Source: Candidatus Omnitrophota bacterium (GTDB lineage Bacteria; Hinthialibacterota; Hinthialibacteria; OLB16). Taken from it: 64,000 nt of DNA. The DNA is taken from positions 248,001 through 312,000 of the forward strand of contig JACKFH010000001.1 in assembly GCA_020632575.1 (NCBI GenBank), read 5' to 3'. Under the pieces are notes generated by a model. It made no database searches. It saw nothing but the letters and a program-made list of their open reading frames with translations, and was not told the DNA's origin. The translations under genes and the position numbers were made by a program. Positions within the stretch are counted from its first letter, which is position 1. Each line of letters opens with the position of its first letter. Positions 35,682 through 45,677 of this stretch are shown piece after piece.

Positions 35682-35793
35682 AATCTCGATTTCGCGGTTG
35701 CTTTTTCCGAACGGATTCCCGATTATGAGGCGCATGATCCGGTTTCAAGGAAAAGGGTGAAAGAAATCGCCCGTATGGGATTCATATAAACTC

Positions 35794-37242
35794 ATGATCG
35801 ATATCGAACACCGCCTCCGCCTCGCGATGACCCGTCGCCAGTTCTTTGGCAAATCCGCCACGGGAATCGGCACGCTGGCCCTCGGTTCTCTCCTCGGCTC
35901 GGATTCTTCCTTTGGAGCGCCCAGCGCAATCGATCCCTTGGCGGTCAAACCCCCTCATTTCGCGCCCAAAGCCAAGCGGGTCATTTATCTCTTCATGTCG
36001 GGCGGTCCCTCTCACCTCGACCTCTTGGATCACAAACCTCTATTGAAACAGCGAAACGGTCAGCCGATTCCCGATGAGTATGTCGAGGGGCAACGATTCG
36101 CGTTCATCTCCGGTCAGGCGAAACTGCTGGGATCTCCCTTCGAGTTTCACCGTCACGGGAAATCCGGACAGGAACTCTCGGAACTTCTCCCTCACATTGG
36201 CGACGTGGCCGATGACATCGCCATCATCCGGTCCATGCACACCGAGGCTTTTAACCACGACCCCGCCGTCACCTTTATCGGAACCGGTTCCACACTACCC
36301 GGGAGGCCGACCCTCGGCGCCTGGCTCACCTATGGTTTGGGAAGCGAGAACAAGGATCTCCCGGGATTCGTCGTGCTCCTTTCCGGGGGCGGCCAACCGC
36401 TCGGCACGCATTACTGGGGCAGTGGGTTTCTCCCCTCCGTTTACCAAGGAGTGCAGTTCCGATCGAGTGGCGACCCGGTCCTTTTTGTTTCCAATCCGGA
36501 ATGGATCGATGCGGAAACTCGACGCTCCACTCTCGACGCCATTGTTGACCTCAATGAAGCCCAGCTCGACCAAGTTGGCGACCCGGAAATCTCGACCCGC
36601 ATCAATTCCTACGAGATGGCCTACCGGATGCAAACCTCGGTCCCCGAACTCATGGACATTTCCAAAGAACCCGAAAGCGTTCATGAGATGTATGGAACCG
36701 AACCAGGGGCCGTCTCCTATGCCAACAACTGCTTGCTCGCCCGAAGATTGGTCGAACGCGGAGTGCGTCATGTTCAACTCTTCCACCGCGGTTGGGATCA
36801 CCATGGGATTGGAAAATCGACAGATATTGTCGAACACCTCCCGATGGTCTGTGAACAGATCGATCAACCCACCGCCGCTCTCCTCAAGGATCTGAAACAA
36901 AGAGGATTGTTGGAGGACACACTCGTTGTTTGGGGTGGCGAGTTCGGCCGGACCCCCATGAACGAGGGACGCAACGGAACCACTTGGGTTGGCCGTGACC
37001 ATCACCCCAGATCCTTCTCGATATGGATGGCGGGTGGCGGGGTCAAACCCGGAATCACTCTCGGAGCCACCGATGAAATCGGATACAACGCCATTGAAGA
37101 CCGAGTCCATGTCCACGATTTCCAAGCCACCATTCTGCATCTGATGGGTTTCAACCATGAAAAACTCACCTACCGGTTCCAGGGACGAGACTTCCGTCTC
37201 ACCGATGTCTCCGGCCAAGTAGTCGAAAAACTTTTGCTTTGA
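35794..37242 (+). CDS. DUF1501 family protein with Tat signal
   Basis: Protein of 482 aa. A twin-arginine signal ([19 protein letters not shown]) is followed by the DUF1501/alkaline-phosphatase-like core: [19 protein letters not shown] near residue 65, [10 protein letters not shown], and [27 protein letters not shown]1501 proteins are exported and related to sulfatases and phosphatases. In planctomycetes they usually sit next to DUF1549/DUF1553 cytochrome-type proteins, which are absent here. The start may be the internal ATG at 35827, just before the twin arginine. Substrate unknown. Confidence 0.9.
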   Translation: MIDIEHRLRLAMTRRQFFGKSATGIGTLALGSLLGSDSSFGAPSAIDPLAVKPPHFAPKAKRVIYLFMSGGPSHLDLLDHKPLLKQRNGQPIPDEYVEGQRFAFISGQAKLLGSPFEFHRHGKSGQELSELLPHIGDVADDIAIIRSMHTEAFNHDPAVTFIGTGSTLPGRPTLGAWLTYGLGSENKDLPGFVVLLSGGGQPLGTHYWGSGFLPSVYQGVQFRSSGDPVLFVSNPEWIDAETRRSTLDAIVDLNEAQLDQVGDPEISTRINSYEMAYRMQTSVPELMDISKEPESVHEMYGTEPGAVSYANNCLLARRLVERGVRHVQLFHRGWDHHGIGKSTDIVEHLPMVCEQIDQPTAALLKDLKQRGLLEDTLVVWGGEFGRTPMNEGRNGTTWVGRDHHPRSFSIWMAGGGVKPGITLGATDEIGYNAIEDRVHVHDFQATILHLMGFNHEKLTYRFQGRDFRLTDVSGQVVEKLLL

Positions 37243-37292
37243 ATGTAGTGTCTCCGTCACAACACAAAAAAGATCCCGTTTAGGTGGTGAAT

Positions 37293-38711
37293 ATGAAATC
37301 GTTCCTCATAACCCTCTTGATCCTGCTCCTCTCCCAATCCTCCTTCGCACAGGAGGAGAAAGTTTTCAAAGCGGGCGCCTTCGCCAGTAACATCAATCCC
37401 CCGCTAGGAACCTCGATCGCCGGGAGTATGAGAGAGGGACATATCAGACACATTCACGATGACTTGCATGCTCGGTGTCTGGTCCTCGATGATGGAACCG
37501 ATCGATTGGCGATTGTGTTGGTCGATAGTTGCATGGTCCTAAAGGAGACAATGGACGAGGCCAAATCCCTGATCGAGAAAGAGACCGGCATCCCCAAAGA
37601 GAACATCCTCATCGCCGCCACCCATTCTCATTCGGCCCCGACCTCGGCTTATGTCTTTCAAAGCGAGCCCGATCCGGCCTATCGCGACTTTCTGGTCCGG
37701 CGAATCGCCGATGGTGTTCAATGCGCGGTCAACAACCTCGAACCCGCCAAGATCGGATGGGGCTCCGCCGAGGAGCCGGACCAGGTGTTCAACCGTCGTT
37801 GGTATCTCAAAGAGGGTGCCATGTCCCCCAACCCCTTTGGAGAACTCGATAAGGTGAAAATGAACCCGGGACGGGCCAGTTCGGATTTGGTCAGCCCCGC
37901 CGGACCCACCGATCCGGAGGTCTCCTTTATTTCCGTCCTATCAGCGGATGAGAATCGTCATTTGGCGATTCTCGCCAATTACAGCCTCCACTATGTTGGG
38001 GGTGTTGGAGGCGGACACGCCTCCGCGGATTATTTTGGCGCTTTCGCCGACCGCATTCAGGAATTGGTGAACGCGGACCGTCAAGACCCCGCCTTTGTCG
38101 GAATCCTCTCAAACGGGACCAGCGGGGACATCAACAATATCGATTTCACGCAACCTTCGGCCCGCCAAGAATCCTACGAGCAGATCCATATCGTCGCCAA
38201 TGATGTGGCCGAGGCGGTCGATCAAGCCCTAGATTCGGTGGATTACAAGGATTGGGTCGATCTCGACTCCGCTCAGAAGCAGATCTCCTTGGGAGTCCGG
38301 CTTCCCTCCGTGGAGGAGGTTGCGGAGGCCAAAGAGATTCTTGCCGAGGCCAAAGATCCGAATGATCTCCAGGGTTTGAGGGATATTTACGCCAAAGAAA
38401 CTGTCGATGTTTCAACATATCCCAAGGAAGTCCCGCTCATTCTTCAAACTCTCAGGATTGGGGACCTGGGAATTGCCGCCATCCCCTGCGAGGTGTTTGT
38501 GGAAATCGGTCTGGAGATCAAGGATCGCTCCCCCTTCGAAGACACTTTCACCATTGAACTTGCGAATGGTTACAACGGCTATTTGCCGACCCCGAAACAT
38601 CATGAGCTCGGCGGTTACGAGACCTGGCGAGCCAAATCGAGCTACCTCGAACCCGAAGCATCCCCTCAAATTGTCAGTGTTTTGATGGATTTATTCGGCG
38701 AAATCCACTGA
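37293..38711 (+). CDS. Neutral ceramidase-like (alkaline non-lysosomal ceramidase N-terminal domain) exported protein
   Basis: Protein of 472 aa with a signal peptide (MKSFLITLLILLLSQSSFAQ). The domain starts KAGAFASNINPPLGTSIAG. ATHSHSAPTSAY holds the zinc-binding histidines, and NYSLHYVGG and GILSNGTSGDINNID follow. In true ceramidases this domain hydrolyses N-acyl-sphingosines; in bacteria many homologues have unknown amide substrates. AGGTGG precedes the ATG at 37293; a GTG at 37284 is less likely. It follows the DUF1501 gene by 50 bp and may be co-transcribed. Confidence 0.87.
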   Translation: MKSFLITLLILLLSQSSFAQEEKVFKAGAFASNINPPLGTSIAGSMREGHIRHIHDDLHARCLVLDDGTDRLAIVLVDSCMVLKETMDEAKSLIEKETGIPKENILIAATHSHSAPTSAYVFQSEPDPAYRDFLVRRIADGVQCAVNNLEPAKIGWGSAEEPDQVFNRRWYLKEGAMSPNPFGELDKVKMNPGRASSDLVSPAGPTDPEVSFISVLSADENRHLAILANYSLHYVGGVGGGHASADYFGAFADRIQELVNADRQDPAFVGILSNGTSGDINNIDFTQPSARQESYEQIHIVANDVAEAVDQALDSVDYKDWVDLDSAQKQISLGVRLPSVEEVAEAKEILAEAKDPNDLQGLRDIYAKETVDVSTYPKEVPLILQTLRIGDLGIAAIPCEVFVEIGLEIKDRSPFEDTFTIELANGYNGYLPTPKHHELGGYETWRAKSSYLEPEASPQIVSVLMDLFGEIH

Positions 38712-38939
38712 TCTCTTATCTATCAAGACCGCTGGTTCGAGATTCCCTTCTCGCCACCCCCCGCGCCCGAATTCCCTCGTGCTTACCGACGCCGAGGCTC
38801 CCGATTGGTCGCCCTCCTGCGGGTTGAGAAATTCCTACCTTTCCCTCGTTAAATCCCATTTTCCACAGTTTTCTTTACGGTGGGCTTGCGAACTGAACGT
38901 AAACCCTTGATAATTGGCTCTTTGCGCGGAGGCTAGTCC

Positions 38940-39581
38940 TTGACCTGGATTGATCTGACAAGAACCATACACGCGGAATTGGCCACTTGGCCCGGAGATC
39001 CCAAACCGGAACTCCTCCCCGCGAACCGAATCGAGAACGGCGACTCCTGCAACACCTCTTTCCTGAGGTTGAACAGCCACTTGGGGACCCACCTCGATGC
39101 TCCCTATCATTTCGAAGAGGAGGGCAAGAGGCTTCAGGACCTCCCCCTCGATCCTTTACTGGGACCCGCGACCCTGATCGATCTCACCCACAAAACCTCT
39201 CACATCGACCGGCAAGACCTTGAATCTCAAAATCTTCAGGGAGTCCAACGACTCCTCATCAAGACCTCCTATGGTGACAAACTCGAATTGCCTGAGTTTT
39301 TCGAGGATTTCATTGGTCTCGCGCCCGATGCCGCGGAGTATGTGGTGGAGAAGGGGATCACGTTGGTCGGAATCGATTACCTCTCGATCGAACCCTTTGC
39401 CCAACCCGAGCACCACACCCACCACACGCTCCTTCAGAATGAGGTGGTCATTGTGGAGGGGCTCGATCTGAGCCCGCTTTCACCCGGAACTTACGAATTT
39501 ATCTGTTTGCCCCTGAAAATCAAAGACTGCGACGGCTCCCCCTGTCGGGCCGTGGCCAAACGCATCACTGGAGAAAACTAA
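38940..39581 (+). CDS. Cyclase/kynurenine formamidase-like metal hydrolase
   Basis: Protein of 213 aa of the cyclase family (PF04199 type). The metal-binding motif HLGTHLDAPYHF (the H-x-G-T-H-x-D-x-P-x-H pattern) is at about residues 45-56, with DYLSIEP and HHTLLQNEVVIVEGLDL later. Characterised members are kynurenine formamidase and isatin hydrolase, acting on amide or lactam bonds in a cytoplasmic Mn/Zn site. Starts with TTG at 38940, supported by GGAGG about 8 nt upstream. It ends 5 bp before the dehydratase gene, so the two are probably one operon. Confidence 0.87.
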   Translation: MTWIDLTRTIHAELATWPGDPKPELLPANRIENGDSCNTSFLRLNSHLGTHLDAPYHFEEEGKRLQDLPLDPLLGPATLIDLTHKTSHIDRQDLESQNLQGVQRLLIKTSYGDKLELPEFFEDFIGLAPDAAEYVVEKGITLVGIDYLSIEPFAQPEHHTHHTLLQNEVVIVEGLDLSPLSPGTYEFICLPLKIKDCDGSPCRAVAKRITGEN

Positions 39582-39586
39582 AAGGT

Positions 39587-41815
39587 ATGCCAGCTCCTAA
39601 ATTCATCAAACTAAAGGGTCGGAATCCTTACTCCGAACAAGTTCAAGGCAAGGCCAACGAGCCGATCACCATCGCCGCTCTCCTCGACCGCGCCAAAAAG
39701 GAACTCGATGTCAAGTTTAAGAAGCCAACACTTGGGGACATCTGGGACCGTCTCGAGATGAACGCGCCCAGAGTCGCGATCGTCTCGGGGTCCTCGGACC
39801 ACCCCGCTCATGTCATGGACGATGTGACTCGCCTGCGGTGCGCGGTCGAGGTTTGGAACCAAGGCGGAGTCCCGTTTTCTTTTGGAATTCCCGTCCTTTG
39901 CGATGGCACAGCGCAGAGCACCCTCGGCATGTCCTATTCGCTGGCTTCACGCAACCTCATCTCCGACATGGTGGTCAATCAGATGGAGGCGCAGAGTTAT
40001 CACTCCGCGATTGTTCTCTCTGGATGCGACAAATCTCCCTTTGGCGTCCTCAATGGTCTGGTGAATCTCGATCTCACACGCCTCAATCGTGGCGATCATC
40101 CTCTTCACGCCAGTTTTATTCCCTCACACGTTTTAAAGGGAGGAACGATTCCCCAAAAATTGGAGAGCGAACTTCGGTCCATTTCGGAGAAAGCCCGCAA
40201 AACCGGCCATGAAAACCTCGCCGATGACATCGACGAGACCCTCGATTACATCCTGCAGTGCAGTTCCAATCAGGCTTTTCAGGGAATCCTTCAACGGTGT
40301 GTTCAAGTCAAACTCATCTCGGCCGCGGATCACAAACGGATCGAGAAAGAATTGGCTATTAACACCTGCGACAGCCAAGGGGGCATTTGCGCCTTCTATG
40401 GCACCGGCAATAGCTCTCGGATCGCGGTCTCCTCGCTCGGATTGGTCCATCCCGATGTGGAACTCCTGACCGAACCTCCCACTCAGGGGCAAATTCAAAG
40501 CGTGGTCAAATCCCTCTTCTCGGTGATTCAGAAGGCCGAGTTCTCGATTTCGAATATCGTGTCGAAGAATATCGAAAACAGTATCCGAGTGATGAACGCC
40601 ACCGGCGGTTCGACCAATCTGGTCAAACACATGGTCGCCGCCATGCTTTACGCCGGATACCGATTCGATCTTTGGGATTACCAACGCATCCGCAACGCTC
40701 ACCCGATCCCGGATATCTTCGATTATTCGCTCACAAAGGGACGGGACATTTTTGCGCTGGCCCAACAGTGCTGCGATGGAAAGAGCCGCGGAGTGGAGAC
40801 GATGATCAACACCTTGGTTGAAAACGAGGTGCCGATGGCTTTGGCCGTCCCCACCATTTCGGGGCAGACCTGGAAACAGCGACTCGGGAAAAAAGGGAAG
40901 GGGCTCTCCGCCGATTCGGTCACCGACAATCCGATCATTCTCGCCAAACCTCGCCGCGCGGTCTCCGGCATCGAGGTCTTTCGCGGGAACTTTTTCGAAT
41001 CGGCGGTTCTGAAACTCAGCGGATTCACAGATGCTCAAACCAAGGAGTTCGATAACAAAGTTTTTTATGTCCTCTATTTCGAGAGCGAGGACGAGGCCAA
41101 CAAGGGACTTGCCGACGCTCGCCTGATCGAGGCGCTCAAACAACAAAAGTCTCTTTCCAAAGAGGCGCTCCTCGCAATGATCGCGGTCAACAGAACCGAC
41201 GAAGATCCGACCATGGCCGAGGTTGGTCAACTCAATCGTTCGAAGCTATTCAACATGATGATCGACCGCCGTCTCTTCAAGGTCGCGGTGGTGATCGCCG
41301 GACAAGGCCCCGAGGCGTTCGGGATGCCCGAGATGTTCACCCCGATGCAGCTCATTAACAGCAACCATGTCCTGCGGAAGATGGCGATCCTTCTTTCCGA
41401 CGGTCGTTTCTCGGGCGTCACTTATGGAGCCGCTTTCGGTCACGCCACCCCGGAGGCGATCAAGGGCGGTCACCTACTCTACCTCAAGACCGGGGATATG
41501 ATTCGATTGCAGATGGGGCTTAAGCGAATCGAAATGCTCAACCCGCAAAAGGCGCGCAATGGCACCCTCGAACCCTACGCCGGGTCGCTTGATCGCGAGC
41601 GTTATGTCCTTGGCGCGCAACGTCTCCAACGGATGGAGAAGAGACGGGAAGCCCTCTCTCCCACCAACCGTTTGGAGAATGTCACCGACGCCTCCCAAGG
41701 GGTTGTGCCAGACCGAGTCGCCAAACACGCCACCAAAAAACACGCCTCGAAAGGGTCCTCCTACAAGATCCGCAACGCGAGACGTCAAAGCCAGACCGAA
41801 CAGCAAGTGGCCTGA
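39587..41815 (+). CDS. IlvD/Edd family dehydratase, enlarged
   Basis: Protein of 742 aa. Fe-S-dependent dehydratases of this family act on dihydroxy acids (IlvD), 6-phosphogluconate (Edd) or free sugar acids. Visible motifs are PVLCDGTAQSTLGMSYSL, the cluster-ligand motif SGCDKSPFGVL, a second Cys in NTCDSQGG, ATGGSTNLVKH and LSDGRFSGVTYGAAFGH. It is about 150 residues longer than usual: an additional helical segment lies near residues 185-255 and a basic Lys/Arg-rich tail covers the last 70. It is likely a sugar-acid dehydratase rather than the branched-chain enzyme, since no other ilv genes are near. It is coupled to the cyclase gene. Confidence 0.83.
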   Translation: MPAPKFIKLKGRNPYSEQVQGKANEPITIAALLDRAKKELDVKFKKPTLGDIWDRLEMNAPRVAIVSGSSDHPAHVMDDVTRLRCAVEVWNQGGVPFSFGIPVLCDGTAQSTLGMSYSLASRNLISDMVVNQMEAQSYHSAIVLSGCDKSPFGVLNGLVNLDLTRLNRGDHPLHASFIPSHVLKGGTIPQKLESELRSISEKARKTGHENLADDIDETLDYILQCSSNQAFQGILQRCVQVKLISAADHKRIEKELAINTCDSQGGICAFYGTGNSSRIAVSSLGLVHPDVELLTEPPTQGQIQSVVKSLFSVIQKAEFSISNIVSKNIENSIRVMNATGGSTNLVKHMVAAMLYAGYRFDLWDYQRIRNAHPIPDIFDYSLTKGRDIFALAQQCCDGKSRGVETMINTLVENEVPMALAVPTISGQTWKQRLGKKGKGLSADSVTDNPIILAKPRRAVSGIEVFRGNFFESAVLKLSGFTDAQTKEFDNKVFYVLYFESEDEANKGLADARLIEALKQQKSLSKEALLAMIAVNRTDEDPTMAEVGQLNRSKLFNMMIDRRLFKVAVVIAGQGPEAFGMPEMFTPMQLINSNHVLRKMAILLSDGRFSGVTYGAAFGHATPEAIKGGHLLYLKTGDMIRLQMGLKRIEMLNPQKARNGTLEPYAGSLDRERYVLGAQRLQRMEKRREALSPTNRLENVTDASQGVVPDRVAKHATKKHASKGSSYKIRNARRQSQTEQQVA

Positions 41816-41878
41816 GGCGGGGGGGGATTGGATTGAGGCCGCAATCCGACCAACGTTGAGGGCGCCACACCACGATCG

Positions 41879-41944
41879 CCGTGGGAGGGGCATCCTGCCC
41901 CGATAGACGGGTCCGGCCCTCGCGGCAAGATGCCGCTCCCACGG
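41879..41944. repeat. Intergenic inverted repeat with two inner hairpins
   Basis: CCGTGGGAG (41879-41887) pairs with 41936-41944. Inside are a GGGGCATCCTGCCCC hairpin and a perfect GCGGCA-AGA-TGCCGC hairpin. A REP-like unit, non-coding, downstream of the dehydratase gene. Confidence 0.7.
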
Positions 41945-41959
41945 TTGACCTATCCAGTC

Positions 41960-41986
41960 CGTAGCCCGGCAACTCATTTGCCGGGA
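41960..41986. repeat. Partial GTAGCCCGG repeat unit
   Basis: CGTAGCCCGGCA, then ACTCATT, TGCCGGG. It matches the first quarter of the full repeats at 43286 and 43984 and forms a CCCGGCA/TGCCGGG hairpin. Confidence 0.65.
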
Positions 41987-42025
41987 TGATGGGAGATACC
42001 ATTCTCAATATAGAGGTCGACTGAA

Positions 42026-43255
42026 ATGGGCGCCACGGACTTTCGCTTCTACTCTATCGTCTTTTTCATCTTGTTTTCGCAAAATCAACATCTCTCCGAA
42101 GCCTCCGCCACGGATGGAACTGCCGCGAATCTCCCTCCAATTTCCCTCAAGGATTGCTCTCCGAAGTCCCCCTCACTTGTAACTTCCTATTCACTGCTTT
42201 TCTACGACCCGGAATTGGGTGAGATACGATTAGTCAAATTAGGCAAAGAGCCTGAGATGCTTTCAAGCGGAGTGAAGGTGCTCAATGGAGTGTTTTCTCC
42301 GAGTATGCAGCGGGCCGCCATCATGACTGTCCCTCTTGAGGACGGAGAGGCGAGGAGTGCTGGAAAGCATCTCCAAATCCTCATCTTATTCATCAACCCC
42401 AAGGAGGAACTTAATGAGACCTTTCTTGTCTCGGATCTTCTTCCGAATTCAGACGAAATCATCCTAGACCTCAAACAACCCAATGACTCCTGGAACCTTC
42501 TTGAGGATTTAAAAAATCGATTCCTCCATTTGCCCGCCCTGGAATGGTCTCCCTCTGGGGACAGGCTCCTCGTTCGGGTGGTCACCAGTGAACCCTCAAG
42601 CAATGACAAAAATCTCTCCTTTTTCCTTTGGGAACCCGGCGCGAGCAAGATGGACCTCGTTTTGAAGAAGGAGCCGGAAGTCTTTGGCGGGATGCTCTGG
42701 GCGAAATCGGGAGATCGATTTTGTATTCAGAGCGACCCATTCGATGAATCCCGCGAGTGCATCTGGTACGATCTCACTGGAAATCTACTATCAAGAACAG
42801 AGATCCAAGATCCCTTAAATGGCCATGACATCCAATTGAACTGGTTCGGCGCCATTCCGGATGACGCCACACGCAACCAAACAATTAGTATTCACAATCC
42901 ACTTTCTCGACAAGAAGTCTTATCGCCAGACGGAAATCGATTCATCACGAGTATTGAAGGTTCGGTTTATATTGGAGACACGGCTGCGATCAAGGACAAA
43001 CAGATGGGCCCCTTAGGATCGGATCGCGACCGAAATCGATTGAAATCCGGACTCCGGTTGTTGGTCGATCATGACGGCATGTACTGGCCAGATTTGGGGT
43101 ATTTGGGAATTAAGGATATGTGGTGGACACCCGACAGTCGTCATATTCTCTTGGAATACCGAAAAGAATTCTTCCTGATCGACCCGAGCGTGAGCAGTTG
43201 TCAAACTGTTTTCGATGAGGGCGTGTTCTTAGGATTTGTTCGAAATTCGGACTGA
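42026..43255 (+). CDS. Exported beta-propeller-like protein of unknown function
   Basis: Protein of 409 aa. A hydrophobic N-terminus (YSIVFFILFS) suggests export. The body has repeated propeller-like blades: ALEWSPSGDRLLVRV, GMLWAKSGDRFCIQS, VLSPDGNRFITS and MWWTPDSRHILLEYR, the TolB/WD40-like W-S-P-D-G pattern. No enzyme motif. It is bounded on both sides by REP-like repeats and its AT-richer composition contrasts with the dehydratase gene upstream. Function unknown; a binding or scaffold role is the most that can be inferred. Confidence 0.6.
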   Translation: MGATDFRFYSIVFFILFSQNQHLSEASATDGTAANLPPISLKDCSPKSPSLVTSYSLLFYDPELGEIRLVKLGKEPEMLSSGVKVLNGVFSPSMQRAAIMTVPLEDGEARSAGKHLQILILFINPKEELNETFLVSDLLPNSDEIILDLKQPNDSWNLLEDLKNRFLHLPALEWSPSGDRLLVRVVTSEPSSNDKNLSFFLWEPGASKMDLVLKKEPEVFGGMLWAKSGDRFCIQSDPFDESRECIWYDLTGNLLSRTEIQDPLNGHDIQLNWFGAIPDDATRNQTISIHNPLSRQEVLSPDGNRFITSIEGSVYIGDTAAIKDKQMGPLGSDRDRNRLKSGLRLLVDHDGMYWPDLGYLGIKDMWWTPDSRHILLEYRKEFFLIDPSVSSCQTVFDEGVFLGFVRNSD

Positions 43256-43285
43256 TGAGTTTGCAACCCTCCAACTCGTTCACAT

Positions 43286-43387
43286 CGTAGCCCGGCACCT
43301 CATTTGCCGGGAAGCCCCGACCCACATGACTCCATCTTTGACCTGCGCGCCTCCACCCCCACCCGGAACGTGAGTTTCCGGGCTACA
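43286..43387. repeat. REP-type repeat, upstream copy
   Basis: An approximately 102-bp unit beginning GTAGCCCGGCA and ending CCGGAAC...GTTTCCGGGCTAC, so its ends are inverted copies. It is in the same orientation as, and closely similar to, the unit at 43984-44085. It flanks the tyrosine transposase gene. Confidence 0.8.
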
Positions 43388-43435
43388 TGGGGGTCGCGGA
43401 TAGACGGATTTCGCATTACGGTTAAACCTAATGTC

Positions 43436-43957
43436 ATGGTCGATTTCCGTCGCAGTAAAATCGATTCCCCGGACGCGATCTATTTTCTAACTCTGGTAAC
43501 CCACCATCGTCGCCACGTTTTTCTGAATCGCGAGGATTTTGTGCTTGTTTGGCGTGTCATGGACCGAGTCGCCAAACGCTTCGATGCATCTTATCCCGCT
43601 TGGGTGATTCTTCCGAATCATCTTCATTGGGTGCTCCAGCCGGGCCATTCCGACTATTCGAGGATCGTCTTCTCATTCAAGCGGGCCGTCGGCTTTGAAC
43701 TCAAGAAGCAGAACCGAATCCGACAAGGACAGAAATTGTGGCAGGACAGATTCTGGGAACACACTATTCGAGACGAAAAAGATTTGGGCCGATGTGTGGA
43801 CTATATCCACTACAACCCAGTCAAACACGGACTTGTCGGATCGACCGCAGATTGGCCCTATTCCAGTTTCAGGACCTTCGTAGGCAAAGGTGTTTACTCG
43901 CCTGATTGGGGTGACGGCGACGAATTAAAGATTCCCGGATCGGAATGGGACCTTTGA
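43436..43957 (+). CDS. REP-associated tyrosine transposase (Y1, IS200/RAYT type)
   Basis: Protein of 173 aa. It has the HUH motif in ILPNHLHWVLQP and the single catalytic Tyr in the helix CVDYIHYNPVKHGLV, diagnostic of RAYT proteins. These nick single-stranded DNA at REP palindromes and are thought to spread or process them. The ATG at 43436 (MVDFRRSKIDS) is the natural start: the longer frame runs through the upstream repeat. It is flanked by two same-direction repeat units, 43286-43387 and 43984-44085, with no IS200-type terminal transposon ends seen. Confidence 0.9.
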   Translation: MVDFRRSKIDSPDAIYFLTLVTHHRRHVFLNREDFVLVWRVMDRVAKRFDASYPAWVILPNHLHWVLQPGHSDYSRIVFSFKRAVGFELKKQNRIRQGQKLWQDRFWEHTIRDEKDLGRCVDYIHYNPVKHGLVGSTADWPYSSFRTFVGKGVYSPDWGDGDELKIPGSEWDL

Positions 43958-43983
43958 AAAATTCTCCATAATCTCATCCCAAC

Positions 43984-44085
43984 CGTAGCCTGGCAATACA
44001 TTGGCCGGGAAGCCCCGACCCACATTTCTCCAACTTTAACCCGTGAATCTCCACCCCCACCCGGAAAGTGAGTTTCCGGGCTACG
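43984..44085. repeat. REP-type repeat, downstream copy
   Basis: A 102-bp unit beginning CGTAGCCTGGCA and ending GTTTCCGGGCTACG. It is a near copy of the unit at 43286-43387, including the shared internal GAAGCCCCGACCCACAT block. Confidence 0.8.
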
Positions 44086-44210
44086 ACATATTGCGCCCAC
44101 GAAAGACCCGTGGGGAATTGAAGTTTACCGTCGCTTGCGTTAAATTTCTTAACAACGGGGTGCTTGGGGCGCCTCAGTCTCGCCATTCTGAGCTGATTGA
44201 TGGGTGATCG

Positions 44211-45590
44211 ATGACCGAATCCACATTGGGCGTCAGCCGCAAACCACGGATCTTGGTGGTGGATGACACCGCCATGACTCGTGAGACCATTGCCGCCATC
44301 CTTTCGGAAATTCCCGCCGATGTCGCCACCGCCAATAATGGTGAAGAGGCCCTTAAATTGGTGAAGGAGACTCCTTTCGACACGGTGGTCAGCGACATCA
44401 TGATGCCCGGAATCGATGGTCTCGAACTCCTTCGCGAAGTCAAGAAAGTCACTCCTTCGATAGGATTTGTCCTGGTCACCGGTTACGGCAATGTCCGCGA
44501 CGCGGTCACCGCGATGCGTCATGGCGCCAGCGATTACCTCCAGAAACCGATTCAAAACGATGAACTCATCGCGGTGGTCGAACGCGCTTATGAAAACTCA
44601 AAGATGCGCCGCGAGATCGAGGACCTCCGCCGAAAGGTGAGGGAAAAGGGAGATATCTCCGGCATCCTCACATGCAGCGAAAAGATGAAATCGGTCCTCC
44701 GCATCGTTCAAGATGTCTCCCACACCGACGCGACTGTCCTGATCACGGGAGAGAGCGGAACCGGCAAGGAACTGGTCGCCCGCGCCTTAGTGGTTCTTGG
44801 CAAACGATCCACCGGCCCCTTCTTCGCGGTCAACTGCGCGGCCTTAACCGAATCGCTGGTGGAAAGCGAACTCTTCGGTCATGTCCGCGGCGCCTTCACT
44901 GGCGCTCACTCCGACCGTGAGGGAATCTTGGGCGAGGCCGATGGTGGCACCGTGTTCCTGGATGAAGTCGGTGAACTCCCCATGGCGACTCAGGCCAAAC
45001 TGCTCCGTTTTCTTGAAACCGGGGAGGTTCAGCGAATTGGGGATGTAAAGACCCGCATCGTCGATGTCCGTGTTCTCGCCGCGACCAATCGGGATCTGAA
45101 GGAAGAGGTGCGGGCTGGCAGATACCGTGAAGACCTGTTTTTCAGGCTGAATGTCGTGTCCGTCGAACTCCCTCCCCTGCGCGAAAGACCTGAGGATATC
45201 ATCCTTTTGGCCGAACATTTCATTCAGGAGATGAATGACAAACACAACACCACAGTCACCGGTTTATCGCAGACCGCCAAAGAGGTGTTGATGAGCAAGA
45301 AGTGGCAAGGGAATGTCCGCGAACTTCGTAATTGGATCGAGCGCATGGTGATCATTCGAGGCCATGGCACGCTCGAGGTCGAGGATATCAACATCGGCAA
45401 AGAGAATGCCTTCAGCGATCTGACTGCCAGGGATTTTTCTTGGCCCGATTGGCCGCTCGAGAAGCTCGAACAGGAATACATCAAACATGTCCTGCATCAG
45501 GTGCGGGGGAATCGGACAGTGGCCGCCGACAAACTCGGGATAAGCCGGGTCACGCTATGGCGAAAGATCAAGGACATGGAAGGTGAGTGA
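44211..45590 (+). CDS. Sigma54-dependent response regulator (NtrC/PrsR type)
   Basis: Protein of 459 aa. The receiver domain has the acidic pair VDD, phospho-Asp in SDIMMPGIDG (near residue 64) and Lys in QKP. The AAA+ domain has Walker A GESGTGKE, the sigma54-contact loop GAFTGA, Walker B GGTVFLDEVGELP and the arginine-finger region. The C-terminal Fis-type HTH reads NRTVAADKLGISRVTLWRK. It activates RpoN promoters on phosphorylation. No sensor kinase is adjacent. Located just before the polysaccharide cluster, it is a plausible PrsR-like activator of EPS/PEP-CTERM genes. Confidence 0.93.
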   Translation: MTESTLGVSRKPRILVVDDTAMTRETIAAILSEIPADVATANNGEEALKLVKETPFDTVVSDIMMPGIDGLELLREVKKVTPSIGFVLVTGYGNVRDAVTAMRHGASDYLQKPIQNDELIAVVERAYENSKMRREIEDLRRKVREKGDISGILTCSEKMKSVLRIVQDVSHTDATVLITGESGTGKELVARALVVLGKRSTGPFFAVNCAALTESLVESELFGHVRGAFTGAHSDREGILGEADGGTVFLDEVGELPMATQAKLLRFLETGEVQRIGDVKTRIVDVRVLAATNRDLKEEVRAGRYREDLFFRLNVVSVELPPLRERPEDIILLAEHFIQEMNDKHNTTVTGLSQTAKEVLMSKKWQGNVRELRNWIERMVIIRGHGTLEVEDINIGKENAFSDLTARDFSWPDWPLEKLEQEYIKHVLHQVRGNRTVAADKLGISRVTLWRKIKDMEGE

Positions 45591-45677
45591 ACACACCGAT
45601 CCGGAGAAGGAAATCCACGACTTCGAGTGCGGCGGTGAGGTCGGTCAAGACCTCGAGTTATGAATGGTGGGGAGACT

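Noticed and set aside
43304..43435. N-terminal extension of the RAYT transposase
   Set aside because: The extension is translated REP repeat; the family start is at 43436.
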